From: Aureobasidium sp. EXF-3400
Taxonomy: Eukaryota > Ascomycota > Dothideomycetes > Dothideales > Saccotheciaceae
Assembly: GCA_024195585.1 (NCBI GenBank)
Contig: SWBL01000399.1
Span: 1 to 41,672 of the forward strand
Length of the DNA stretch: 41,672 nt
Direction: 5' to 3'
Position 1 is the first letter of the stretch, and the number at the start of each line of letters is the position of its first letter. A program made the position numbers and the translations under genes. Of the stretch, positions 1-11,460 are shown piece by piece. A model generated the notes under the pieces. It was given only the letters and a program-made list of their open reading frames with translations, was not told the origin of the DNA and searched no databases.

Positions 1-357
1 CCGCGACCCATTTTGACTGTTTATTAGTATGAACGGTGGGGAGTTGAAGGAGAGGGTGTCGCTTCGTTGCTGGTCGAATGAGTCTGCGCCAAATCCACAC
101 TCGAGAAATCGCCAGCCGCAAATTCTGTGCGCCAACGGAATTAGCCGCGCTTCTCCCGACCCCAACCCGAATTAGGTAACCAACTGACTTCTTAACTTTA
201 CGACTTCACTTCTTCAATTGTCTCCAAGAAATGTAATGAACTTAAGTCAAATGCTTATTTGTATTCGTCATGTCGAAGAATCACAGTCTGTTGCAATTCT
301 TTTTCCGCTCCTTCTCTCTGGCTAGAACGCATTTCAATCATCCATCTACACACTTTC
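1..357. other. 3' flank of the ENT3-like gene
   Basis: This non-coding stretch lies downstream of the epsin stop codon at 358-360 and probably holds its 3' UTR and terminator. I see no gene, RNA or repeat in it. Confidence 0.4.
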
Positions 358-2171
358 TTATCCAAGCAAATCGTCCATAGCTCCACCAGTCTTCTGGCCG
401 CCGTACTGAGGAGCAGCTGGTGTAGCGGGGCTAGACGAGCTAGTTGCTCCCCAGATACCAGCGCTAGCCTTTTGCTTAGCCATGTCTGCCATGGTAGGTC
501 CCTTGTTGCTTGGTGTGCCAGATTTCTTGAGGTTGGTACCAGACAAGAGCGAGGCAAAGGCGTCTCCGCTAGCCTTGGGCTTGGGAGCACCTCCGATGGG
601 CGACTTGACACCAGGAGAAGCCACTGTTGATGTTGGCTGAGATTGGGAGGCGCTGACAGATGTGAAGTAGTTTGGCTGGGCAGCTTGGTATCCACCTGCA
701 CGTGGTTGGGTCGTCGACATTGGCGATGCAATGTTTTGTGGTGGCGGTGCTGCTGCACCAGTGACGGGTGATGTGGTAGAGAATAGGGTGCTGAAGGCAG
801 CGTTATTGGTGCCCTGTCTTGGCTGGGGCTGTGCGAATTGAGTGTTGGGTGTGGCGGTAGACACAGGAGGTGCAATTGATGTGTAGTTAGGGGTGTAGTT
901 GGGCTTGGGAGCTGCTGCAATTGCGGGAGCGGGAGTAGCAGCTGGGGCAGCAGATTGGAAGTCGTCAAAGTCGTCGTCGTCAGCACCACCTGACTTGAGA
1001 GCACCGAACCCGTCATCAGCTGGCTGCTTGCCGCTAGAGGACATGGCGGGCAAAGAAGGTGCCGCAAGCGCTGCGGGCTCGTCGTCGCCAAAACTGAACA
1101 GGTCAACTTCGGGCTCCTTGGGCTTGGGAGGTTCAGGTTTCTTGGCTGCTGATGTTGATGTTTTGGTTCCAGCCCTTGAAGACTCGGTCTTTCTTCTCGG
1201 TGGTGCTGCTGATGCACCCTCATCGTACTCGTCGTATTCGTCAAATCGGTCTTGACCCCTGCTGCGGCTCTCACTACGCTCTTCCCAGTCGTCTTGCACC
1301 GTCTCGCCTCCGAAACCACCACCATCACCGTAGACTTGTCTTGTAGCTCCTCCGTAGCCGCCAGGGGCGGAGTCACTGCCAAAACCACCGTATCTACTAG
1401 TAGAGGTGAAGGATGAGCCTCCGAGACCGGCACCACCCTCAACACCACCGTACTTGTTCTTGTTCTGTCTTGCCTTCTTACGCTCAGCTCGGATTCTGTC
1501 GACATCGCTGAGGAGTTCGGTGAGTTCCTTTGATCGGTTGCGGACATTGATGCCTTGGTCCTTGCCGTTCTGGTCGATGTAGTGGAATTGGCGCAGCATC
1601 TTGATGAGGGAAAGGTGGGATCGGACGTCGTCGATGACCCTCTCGGAGCCGTTCTTGATTAGGAATTCGAGCAATTGAAGGGCCTATCTTTGCTTAGATA
1701 TGTTCTGGGCTATGTGGCAGCCAGACTCACCTTGTAGATCTGTCGCCATTCCTCGGCAGTCTTTTCTGTGAAGCGTTTGTAGATCATGGGCATGATTTCG
1801 TTGAGAGCTTGACTGTAGCCTAGTCAGACAAAGACAAGATCGAGGATCAGAGCATGCTGATGTCGTACTAGTTGAAGGTTCCGGCGGCAATCTCGTTCAT
1901 CATGGTGGTGGATGCTCCCCAAGGCTCATTGTTGGTGGCTTCTCGAACCTATATCTAGTCAGTGAGGGTGTCTCAACAGCAAGCCATCCATGTTTGACTG
2001 ACCTTGGACTCCATCTCTGTGTAGTTCATGACAGCTAACCGCTTGTTAGTGCCCAGCCTCCTGAACTGATCGCTATACCATCAACATACCATTCTGCACT
2101 TTACGCACACCTGCCTTCAGGTCGTAAAGTGTCAGATTGCTGACCTGGTTCTTCAAGCTCTCGAAATCCAT
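358..2171 (-). CDS. ENT3: Ent3/epsinR-type ENTH-domain clathrin adaptor
   Basis: Five exons on the minus strand: 2171-2090, 2034-2003, 1948-1869, 1812-1731 and 1683-358, giving 533 aa. The ENTH domain fills roughly residues 1-145. It starts MDFESLKNQVSNLTLYD and carries the family hallmarks MNYTEMESKVREATNNEPWG, KRFTEKTAEEWRQIYKALQLL and the IKNGSERVIDD / DQGINVR blocks, which match yeast Ent3 far better than Ent1/2. After it comes a long disordered Gly/Ser/Pro/Ala/Gln tail with an acidic-phenylalanine motif (DDDDFDDFQ) of the kind that binds gamma-ear domains of GGA and AP-1, and the C-terminus is DDLLG. Known role of the family: binds PtdIns(3,5)P2 or PI4P and clathrin adaptors for trans-Golgi to endosome traffic. 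The third intron's acceptor was chosen as CTACAG because the nearer TAG acceptor makes an in-frame stop. Nothing appears broken. Confidence 0.93.
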
Positions 2172-3407
2172 CTTGCGCAAAGGCTTGCTAGGTTATCGCT
2201 GTTCGATATGAAAGTGACACGCTGCTGGTCGCGCTCAACTTATTGACGTCGCGGCGTCCCCGGATTCGACGGAGGTGCCAAGTGTTGCCAACGCCGACAA
2301 AAGTCATTATGTGCTCAACATGTATTGATACTGTTGTGGTCAATTCATCACACAGACGATGAGTACATTCCTTTTGATCGCAGAACTTCACAGGATAGAT
2401 GCAGTTGTGTAGACTATGCTTCATCTGTGGATGTCGGGTCGATATAGTGTCAAACAACGACTGATCCGGCTAACTATGACTGGACTGGTAGGACAACAAG
2501 GATGGTTCTCTGAGACACATGTATGAATTCAACAAGCGTCTGTTTAATTCCATCCCACAACACAAATCTGCAGTGGCTCGTCCTCGTTCGCTCGAGCAAA
2601 TCAAAAGGAACCTATTCTATTAAGGTGATAAGACTTTACACATATAGATGCAGTATTTCTGTCCATTCCATGTTCCCAATTCATGTTAACACTGCAACCC
2701 TGCCCAACCCCCTGCGTCATCGACCTGCTCTGGACAGAAGGGTCGCAGCGCTTAGCGATGCGACACCTATGGAGAATTTCTGTGGCTCTGTTTCTACCAG
2801 ATCTCATTCCTCCCCACGTGCAAGAGACAGTTATAATGTAGCTATAGACATGCATGGTACATTTGTGAATTATGTCGTCTCCATAGAGAAAGCCCCATCA
2901 AGGGCTATCTCAATGGATAGGCCCATGTTCGAATCGCGACTGTGCATTTTGATAGGTTAGGATGATCCTTATGTATCGGATGGAGAAATGGTCAATTGCA
3001 AAACTGTGACTGTCTTTAGCACACAGGGACGTTGCATCAAGACGGAACAAGTTTCGAAGAGTTCATGATTGCAATGTTTTGTCTGTGCAGCAGGGTGGCT
3101 CAGCTCCCCCTCTTTGTTATGAGCTAAGCTTCGAAGCTGCCGGAAGAGCTGCAGGTTTCGATGTGTTGGGCGAGAAGCTCTACATGCTTGGTTGAAATAC
3201 AAATATGGATACGCAGTGAAGCTATAGCGAATCCGAACAACATGACATTTTCGTAGCCAGGTAGACATTCACTGGAAACACATGGCTAGTGACAGAAAGT
3301 GACGAGACGGCAATTCTTCGGGGACAGGGTGGAGATTTCTGAGGTCACCAAAAGGAGGGGCTTCGTTGCCCCGCCGCTTCTAGCTCTTCTTCCACACTTC
3401 TTTCCAC
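2172..3407. other. Divergent intergenic region, ENT3-like / cyclophilin
   Basis: About 1.2 kb lies between two outward-facing genes and must contain both promoters. The last 100 bases before 3408 are pyrimidine-rich, as is common before highly expressed fungal genes. Open frames here are short and resemble nothing known to me. Confidence 0.4.
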
Positions 3408-4235
3408 ATGTTCTCTCTCCGAAAGACCCCAACCACTTTCATCCACAACTCCTTCAAACAACAAAGCAGACTTTTCTCCGCTTCATCCGCAAACATGGTT
3501 CAAAAGGTTTACTTCGACTGCACCTGGACCGGTCCTCAGGTCAACGTTGATTCCAACGGCAAGCCCACCAACACCGACCGCGAGATCAAGCGTAAGTCCA
3601 CCGTCGACTGCGGAGCTCAATTCATCTCCAGCCAGCTAACCACTTCTGCAGAGCGCTCCGGCCGCATCAACTTCGAGCTCTTCGACGACGTTGTCCCCAA
3701 GACCGTCGAGAACTTCCGTGCTCTCTGCACTGGCGAGAAGGGCTTCGGCTACTCTGGCTCCAAGTTCCACCGTGTCATCCCTGACTTCATGCTCCAGGGT
3801 GGTGACTTCACTCGTGGCAACGTGAGTGGACACTCCATCCACAGATTGATTTGCACACAACTGACAATGTATTGTAGGGCACTGGTGGCAAGTCCATCTA
3901 CGGTGAGAAGTTCGCCGACGAGAACTTCAAGCTCACCCACAACAAGCCTTTCATGCTCTCCATGGCCAACGCCGGCCCCAACACGTATGTTGTGATTCAT
4001 CAAACATTAACAGAACATGCAAGCTAACTTTTCTCAAAGCAACGGCTCCCAGTTCTTCATCACCACCGTCGTGACCAGCTGGCTCGATGGCCGCCACGTC
4101 GTCTTCGGCCAGGTCCCCGCTGGTGACGTCGCCTCCATGTCCGTCATCAAGTCCATCGAGGCTTGCGGTTCCAGCTCTGGTGCCATCAAGGGTGGCGGTG
4201 CTCCCCCCACCATCTCCGCCGCTGGCGAGCTCTAA
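3408..4235 (+). CDS. Cyclophilin (peptidyl-prolyl isomerase), probably dual mitochondrial/cytosolic
   Basis: Four exons: 3408-3591, 3652-3821, 3878-3984 and 4040-4235, giving 218 aa from the first ATG. The cyclophilin core is complete: [20 protein letters not shown], the catalytic [20 protein letters not shown] block, SQFFITT, and [11 protein letters not shown] with the drug-binding Trp. It catalyses cis-trans isomerisation of Xaa-Pro bonds and is the cyclosporin A target family. The first 29 residues (start [11 protein letters not shown]) are rich in Ser, Arg and Lys without acids, like a mitochondrial presequence. A second in-frame ATG at 3495 begins MVQKVYFDC and gives a 189-aa cytosolic form. 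The upstream ATG has C at -3 (weak context); the inner has A at -3 and G at +4 (strong). Between beta strands 1 and 2 there is an insertion of about 20 residues (around [12 protein letters not shown]) relative to standard CypA. Confidence 0.95.
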
Positions 4236-5811
4236 GCGTGTCGTTTCCACCAAAGCGTCTTTGACTTGGCAAAATAGAATACGAGAAATGAACCCTGCAG
4301 AGAAAAAGGAAAGCGAAGACAATTAATATCTTCTTGCACCAAACTAGTCTTTGACATATGAAAACGACGCAGAAGTGCATTTTTTCTCCTTGACCAATTT
4401 TCTCCGCGTCGTGATTTGTGATACCCCGCCTTCTCTATTGACCTTCATGCCTCTGAAGGCACCAACAAGGAGTGTGACTACTCTATCATTGACAAAGCTC
4501 TGGCAAGATTACAGACACGTCGATTAAACCAGACAGTAATTCGAGGACAAAGCGAACTCCAAAGCGAACTTCCTACAAATCCACATGCGCTTGACAATAA
4601 TAGCGATCACGTTCCTAAGGATGCAACTATCGATACGAAAGTAGACTGACATTCTGCAATTCCTCCAAGGTCAGACCCGACTCAGGTTAGATGCCCGCTT
4701 CGATGTCGAACATGTCATCTGGAATCAGCTTGCAGCTTGCCCGTGGGACAATACGGAAACTGCAGATTCCAGTTTGGAATCTCTACCACCACATCTGAGG
4801 CAATTATCATATCTCCCCAAACGAAGACTCACAGTTTCTCGAGTCTGTTCTTCGGAAGTCACCTTTATTTGAGACTTGCGCTCTAAAGCGACGAACCTTG
4901 TCTCCAACGCAGATCTCCCTCGCCAATGGTTTACGAAAACTTGACCCTCAGTTCCTTTATCATTTCTTGACGTTACCCATCCGTCCAGATCAAATCGCCA
5001 GACCCGCTGCTTATGCAGCAACTAGATCGTACAATCTCGTGATTTTTGTGCAACCCCATCACTTGGAATATCCGTCACGATATAATATCATGCAATGGTC
5101 GAGAGATCGTTAGAAGCAGTCTTTCGCACCAGATCTGTCTGAGTTTCTCGAGGCACGGGAGGAAGACCAACATCCCTTGATAGGATCTTTTTGGTGGAAG
5201 CATATTGCCTCTAACTCTTAAGCATCTTATCCAGACAGAGCCTACCCATTGGATTGTTTCCAATGAGTACCTCCTTGCTAATCTCTACCCTCCCTCCTTT
5301 ACCATCCGAGGAGACTTTGACCTTGAAACCCATGCCAGATAGGATCCATCATGTACATTCCCGGTCGGATGAGGAGATTGATCTACACAAGAAGTTCCTT
5401 GTGTTGCAGGAGTAGCTCCTGAGACTTGTTCACCGTCTAATGTTTACTGATAGACAACGCGCTTGACCTTCCATCGTGTCCGCTTACATTGAATTATCTT
5501 TTCGAGCGTCTCTATGTAAACATTGCAAGTCAAGGAGGAATGGCCGAGGGTTTCAAGATTGGCTGGTGATAAGATGGAAGAGGGAAAACTTCTCACTTTG
5601 GCTTGTACTGTTTCATCTGTTGAAGGAGAAAAACTTCTGGGTACTACTTGCTGTTAAATTTGGTGAAAGAAAAAGGAAAGACCAAACGAAGAAAGGAAGA
5701 AATATTCGTAGACACAACTCTCCCACTGCCCCTTGTGTGTCATGTCATCACCCGCTCTGACGACCATATCAATCATCCATTTTTCTTCAACACTCCAAGT
5801 CCTTTGTATAT
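4236..5811. other. Convergent intergenic region with possible gene remnant
   Basis: This 1.6 kb separates the 3' ends of the cyclophilin and the Osh-type gene. On the minus strand, between about 5460 and 4695, several protein-like stretches lie in order but are interrupted by stops and frame changes (for example GMGFKVKVSSDGKGGRVEI near 5335-5275, STKKILSRDVGLPP near 5195-5150, and a tail PDDMFDIEAGI ending at a TAA near 4691). I do not recognise a family. It may be a decayed gene, or chance. Confidence 0.25.
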
Positions 5812-7548
5812 CTATGAGTCGGCATCGTGAAACTCCTCGTCAAATCCTTCGACGCTATCTTGACGGTGAATGACGGGTTGCAATGGTTCCTTGAGATCGC
5901 TCATGGTGTTCAAGGGCGAAGCCTTCTGTTGGGTTGGTTGGCTGGGAGCGACACCGCCTGCATGACCAAAGTCGACAAGATTGCTGGATCCCGATGACGG
6001 AGCAGGTTGGTATTGCTGGGGGGTTTGCATCTGCTGGACTGGCTGAGCTTGCTGGAACTGCTGTGGTTGCGGTGCAGCAGCGGGCGCAGGAGCGGCTGAA
6101 GGAGCCTCTTGTCGAGGTTGTGCCTGAGGTTGAGGCTGCGACTTGGCTTGGGCTTTTTGACCTGGTAGGATGGGTGCGATGGCGAGGACCTGCTTTACGA
6201 TCTCGTCGGGAGTTTTGCCGTCGCTAAAATGCGCTTGTCAGTAGACTGTAACTAGCAAGTGTTGATGTTGGAAAAACTCACATGGTAGCATCCATGACCC
6301 AGTCGAGGTTCTCCTCGCCGTCAAGGTCTCCCGGGCTCTGACTTGCGCCAGCTCTTGTTCTACGGAAGAGCTTAGGCTGCCACTCTGACTCTCCACGTTC
6401 TGCGGCCTCTGCACGCTGGCGGTCTTCGATGGCAGACTTCTCGTCGGTGGCAGTCCTTTGATCGGCAACCTTGATGGCCTTTGTGACCTTGTTCCATAGT
6501 CTTTGCGATTCGCGGTCTCCTTGCTCTTCGAGAGGACGGGCCTTGGGGTACGAAGGTTTTGCGTGAGTGGCGTCGAAAATGAGCTCCTTCTTACCGGTCT
6601 GCTGCTTGTTAGCATCTGCGTATACAATGCCAGAGGGTGGAGGCAGCTTACGGTCAGATTCTTAATGTACATCTCCTTGTCCCAGTAACCGCTGAACTCG
6701 AACAGATTCTTTCCACTCTTGGTGTCCTTGATATGACCGCCAATAGCATTGTATGTTCCGGTCATCCAACCCTTGACCTTGAAGTCAATCTCAGCTTCCA
6801 GGCCCAATTCGGGACAGCGGACGTAGGCATGGTCACCAAGCTCGTACTTCATCTTGCCGAACAAGATGCCTCTTGCATACATGTTGGGCTGTGTGATGAA
6901 GTATCGCTCATTGCGGTTCAGGAGGCGCATGACTGCAATGCCCTCCATGAAACTGCCGACTGAGTTGCCCAAGAATCTGCTGCGCGGTTTTAGGGTACCA
7001 TCGACGCGGATATGGTGCTCGGGGGCCACGAAGAAGTAACTCGACTTGGGAGGGTGGTGAGAAGTCTGTTCGGAGATGTAGTATCCACGCGTGTTGTCTG
7101 GGTAGTCCCAGTATCCGGTAAAGGTCTCGCCGAGGATGGGGTTGAGAGGCTTCTTGACACCGCTGTAAGTGTGTTAGCTGCTGCGCAATGGACCATGGCT
7201 ATACGAGGGACAAACTCACGGAGGTTTGATATGCCATCCACTAAGATAGAATTTGGTGACGGCGACAAAGCGCTCGATGGGGTCATCGATGGTGGGTAGA
7301 GTAAGGAGAACCTCAGGATGTGCCATGAAGTTTGTGATTCTCTCAAGCATAGATCGCGGCTCGAGAATGAAGGTAGGCAGCGTCACTCTGCTCAAGTCGG
7401 CACCTGGTCGCAGCTGGCTGATGATGTGTGACAGGACATTGCCCTGGTCCTGGTCAACGACCGTCTCATCGTCGGCGGTTGTGTCTGGACGGTCGGCCTC
7501 GACAGACGATCTGTTGCCTGCAGTGTGTCTTCTCAGTCCCAGAGTCAT
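5812..7548 (-). CDS. Short oxysterol-binding protein-related lipid transfer protein (Osh6/Osh7-like)
   Basis: Four exons: 7548-7220, 7162-6652, 6598-6282 and 6223-5812, giving 522 aa (one more residue if the acceptor at 6602 is used). The OSBP-related domain covers roughly residues 40-370. LPTFILEPRSMLERI and the FMAHPE segment match the lid and lipid-entry region; KPLNPILGETF precedes the family signature EQTSHHPP, with HH for PI4P phosphate binding; later SGYWDKEMYI follows the usual ORD fold. No PH domain, ankyrin repeat or FFAT motif is visible. The short architecture and the FILEPRS sequence point to the Osh6/7 group, which exchanges phosphatidylserine for PI4P between ER and plasma membrane. 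The tail after about residue 390 is Gln/Pro/Ala-rich and probably disordered, a fungal extension. Assignment to the family is firm, the lipid less so. Confidence 0.92.
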
Positions 7549-8494
7549 TTTGTGAGGATAAAAAACTTGTACGAACTAGCAGCCGAATGGCGTCTATGTC
7601 CAAGAACCATTGTCGGATTTATTAATGTTTCCTTGTCACTCCGGTGCTAAGAGAAGGATCTGTGCACAACGCCGTCGGTAAGGCTACCAAGTATCGATTC
7701 GTGCTTTGTTGCAGTCGCTTGTTCTCTTCCTTTCTGAATGCTCTGGCACAGAAGCTGATGAATTATATGGGTCGTCGTCACTCAACGTTGACCCTGTTAC
7801 GTATCTATAGAAGAACAGCTCCCTGACCATCCCGCCTGTTTGTTCCTGCTGCTCCGAGGGCTGAACCTGTCTACGTCACAAAACAAGTCTTGGCGCCTGA
7901 TGCCAGTTTCTGACCTGTTTCTCGAATGTCAATTAGCGGAATACCACCGACCTTCTTCAGATTGATCAACAAGGCTATCCATCTATAGATACATGTATCC
8001 TGTATAGCAGCCCGACACAGCTCACAGCTATCTGCTGGCTTTTTGGTCAGACGCTGGATTGCATTTCATTTCAGCTGCAACTCCAAGCTTGGCACAGCTG
8101 CAAGCTCTCAAGCAACAACCCCTCACTCCTCGTATTCCGTATTCGTGATTTCTTGTTCCGGATTCACCATAATTTCCAGTCTTTCTACACGCGCAGTCGG
8201 CACATAGCTTCAGAGCTGCCCTGCTATCCACCGCCTCGTGGTGCACTCCGGATAGGTCGCTTTCCTGCTCCAGGCATCAATACCGGCAGCTCGGATGCAT
8301 AAGCTGCCGTTGGTAGCAACTCGACAAGGCGTGCTCCTCTTCCTAACATGTGATTTGCTTAAAATCCTCCGCTCACCAACAGGCATGGATTCGTGTTCTC
8401 AACAACGCTTTTGTCATTTTTTGATTTCAGCTGGTGTAGATTCATAACTTCATAATTTTCATACTCAAAGCCCGCACCGAAAGGCTAGCTGCTT
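7549..8494. other. Intergenic region upstream of the Osh-type gene
   Basis: About 0.95 kb, tandem minus-strand genes on both sides: promoter of the Osh-type gene and 3' flank of the first MFS gene. I see no coding region or RNA here. Confidence 0.35.
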
Positions 8495-10443
8495 CTAAAG
8501 AGTGTATCTGAATGTCACTGCTTTGTCGCCCAGTTCTCCTAGCTCCTCGGGGTTATACTTCTCAGCCTCTCCTTCAGCCAACGCAATTTCTCTTTGCTTG
8601 TTGATTCGACGGTAGTTGAAAACCTGGGTCAAGAGAGCCACAATACCCATACAGATGAAGCCGATTTCTAGACCATGGCCAAGAATATATCTCGGAGCGT
8701 CGGCACTTCTATAGAAATTGCTGGCCATGGCTTTTCATCATCAGTACGACGAGAACATAACGAGGACAGAGGACAACGTACCGCCAGCCAGGTTTCCGAC
8801 ACTAATCTGGATGCCCATTCCGACAGCTCTTTTGTAGCTTCCCGACAAGTTGTTACTCAGCCAGGTGATATTGCTTGGCTGACACTGATACAACGCACAT
8901 GCTGCAATGAAGATGCCGGCATATGTGACTCCTGGATGGCTGGTCGCAATGCACATGATAAATCCAACGGCCTGGAAACACAATCCAACAAGGATCCAGG
9001 GTGAGCGAAGGCGTTTCCGATCAGCCGCATACGCTACTGCGATCGTTATCGCAGATGCGACGACATAAATGGGCACTGTCAGCAATTGTGCTGTTGTCGT
9101 CTTGTATCCCAGCTCTTTGATGATTGTCGGCAGGAACAGCGAGATGCCATATAATGGACAGACATAACCCCAGTACACGACAACATTGACCCAGATTTGC
9201 CAGTCTTTGAAGGCAGCGAAGACGAACTTCTTGTCAGAACGGTCGGTCTGCGCGACTCGATAGCCATGCTCTGTGTTGGCGTCTTGACCATCGTATTTCA
9301 GGCGATAGGTAATAAAGGCACGTTCCTCGACTGTTAGGAAAGATGCTGTCTCGGGGTAGTCGACCAAGACAAAATAGGCGATGATTGCGACAAGGAAGGT
9401 AAGTAAGCCTTCAAGAATGAAGATCCTGGTCAAAGTAAGTAAAGGTTGTTTGTATTGGGTGAAAGACTCACCACCTCCATCCCGCCAATCCACCAACACC
9501 TGCATAAGATGTGTCAGTACGTGTTGCATCTCTTCATCAAGAAAGTGATATACCTTCCATGTAAGAGATTCCATAAGCTAATAGTCCACTAAACGCGCCA
9601 GCCACACTTGCTGCACTGAAAAAATACGCTTGTCGGACCTGGACTTCGTATCTGCAGTACCACATTGTGTTGTCTTTCAACCAGGACAAGTCAGCACAGC
9701 ATGTCTAAACATTCTAGAAGTAGGTACTCACAGAAGACTACACCAGGAAACAGACCGGCTTCGGTCACGCCTAGGAAAATTCTTGCAATGAGGAGCCCAT
9801 TGAAGTCTTTCACGAGACCCATCAAGGTCATCTGCTCGTCAATCAGCAAAGTTAACAACCTTCTTTTAGCTTTTGCTTGCACTTACGACGATGCCCCAAG
9901 CTACCATGATAGACGGTAGCCAAATCGAGGGTCTCAATCTTTTCAACAACATGTTACTCGGAACCTCGAAAGCGCAATATGTGAAGAAGAAAGCTATCAT
10001 ACACGTTAGTCAACAATTTGCTGAAACAAGCTATGGGTAGCGAAACATACCAGTCAAACACCAATTGTACTCTGCACCCGTGAGATGCAGATCTTCAGCC
10101 AGACCCTCAATCTTCGCATTGCCGATATTGCCTCTGTCCAGGAAACTAAGGAGATACTGCCAGACATCAAAACTCTTCTCTCTGCATCAATCCAGTTTGT
10201 TTTGGCAAATTCAGCACTTACCAAAACAGTCAACATGGGAACCAGTCTCATATCAATCTTCCTCAATATCTTGTTGATGTCAAGATGTGCGAAATTCTCG
10301 AGCGTCACCGAAGGGTCTTCTGCGATCGCATCGATAGCAGCGATTTTCTCGCTTTTCGTCATTTTTGTGTCTTCAACGTGCATTATATCTTCTTTTCCTG
10401 AGACAGATGCAGAAGATGCCATTGTATGGATGTCTTTCTCCAT
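8495..10443 (-). CDS. MFS permease, anion:cation symporter family (Dal5/Tna1/Liz1 type), copy 1
   Basis: Eight exons: 10443-10222, 10156-10051, 9993-9887, 9831-9732, 9673-9554, 9499-9472, 9425-8782 and 8730-8495, giving 520 aa. A second in-frame Met at 10422 (MASSASVSGKED) could be the real start and gives 513 aa. Family landmarks run in order: LYLLSFLDRGNIGNAKIEGL at TM1, FEVPSNMLLKR after TM2, IFLGVTEAGLFPGVVF, WYCRYEVQVRQAYFFSAASVAG, GWRWIFILEGLLT before the central loop, and ISVGNLAGG near TM11. About 12 membrane spans are expected. Known members move allantoate, nicotinate, pantothenate, biotin or small peptides across the plasma membrane; the sequence alone does not fix the substrate. 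Exon 6 is only 28 nt. The next gene upstream is a paralogue in the same orientation. Confidence 0.92.
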
Positions 10444-11460
10444 GCTGAAACAATTTCGGAGTAGATGGAAGCCTTTCTTTTCGGTAAGACGTTTGAGCAG
10501 CAAAAAGTGCTCGGAGGAACAGTCCTGAGAGTTAGGTGGACGACGAGGTATCTTATCTCTTCCTGACTGTCATTTCTGATCGATCGTCATGTGGAGGAGC
10601 TGCATGGTACCTCCGCATCTGTATACCTGACCCCCACATCGGTGTTCCTCCCGGTGGAGTAAGGATGCGGGGATATCAAAACAGTTGCAATGATGCACCG
10701 ATGTTTCATGACGATCCTGTCGATCTTTGACCGTGGGTGCAGGTACGACAGATAGCTGAGGTAAGTGTAGCGAGCAGAGACGACATACGGTGCTAAATGC
10801 ATGTGAAGCAAATGCTCAATGTGCATTTTGAGGATTGTTTGTGCTATAGTGTAGGTGATATTCTGCAACTTGCTGGTCCAAACTCAATGCAAAGATCAAG
10901 CTAAACATGATTGAAAGGCAAGGTAGCAGAGGCAGAAAACAACACTGCAACAAGTGATCATATTTAAAGAAACCCTTAGACTGCTTCAACCAGACTATCT
11001 GGCATACTACAACAATGAGTACCAACTACCTGTCCTCTGTGAACGAGAAGCTTGTTCAGCCTGTCCATCAAGAGCAGCAGCCAGGAGTACAAGGTCAAGC
11101 AGCGGGCTCATGAGCGGAAACCAGGGAGCGTCAGTCTGGTGCAGCGCCACTGCTTCCTCAGCAACCCGACCACAAGCACAGTGAACCCAGCCTGGTTCAG
11201 GGAGGAGAAAGACTATACCCACATAGACGGGTGCCACTGAGAAGAGGGGCAGGCAGGCACAGATCAACAAAGGAGAAACCACAATCAAAGTAGAAGACAA
11301 GCTGTAAAAGTGTTCATAGCAGTTCAACTCTTATCTATCGCAAGACGAGATGTCTACAAATCAAGTCAAAAGAGAGTCATACATATTCGTGCCAGTACCC
11401 AATATCATATCCTTATTCGTAACCATATACCGTGCCCAGCTCCCAGTGCGTGTGGGTATC
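10444..11460. other. Intergenic region between the two MFS genes
   Basis: About 1 kb, holding the promoter of MFS copy 1 and the 3' flank of copy 2. An imperfectly spaced inverted pair CCGCATC (10613-10619) / GATGCGG (10664-10670) lies about 170-230 bp upstream of the copy 1 start. It could be a regulatory site, but 7-bp arms 44 bp apart can occur by chance. No gene seen. Confidence 0.3.

Noticed and set aside
358..1674. A 438-codon frame starting MLEFLIKNG as a complete gene
   Set aside because: It is only the last exon of the ENT3-like gene; four upstream exons supply the missing ENTH half.
2925..2945. GTTCGAATC, resembling a tRNA T-loop
   Set aside because: The flanking bases do not form a T-stem, and no acceptor stem, D-arm or anticodon arm could be found around it.
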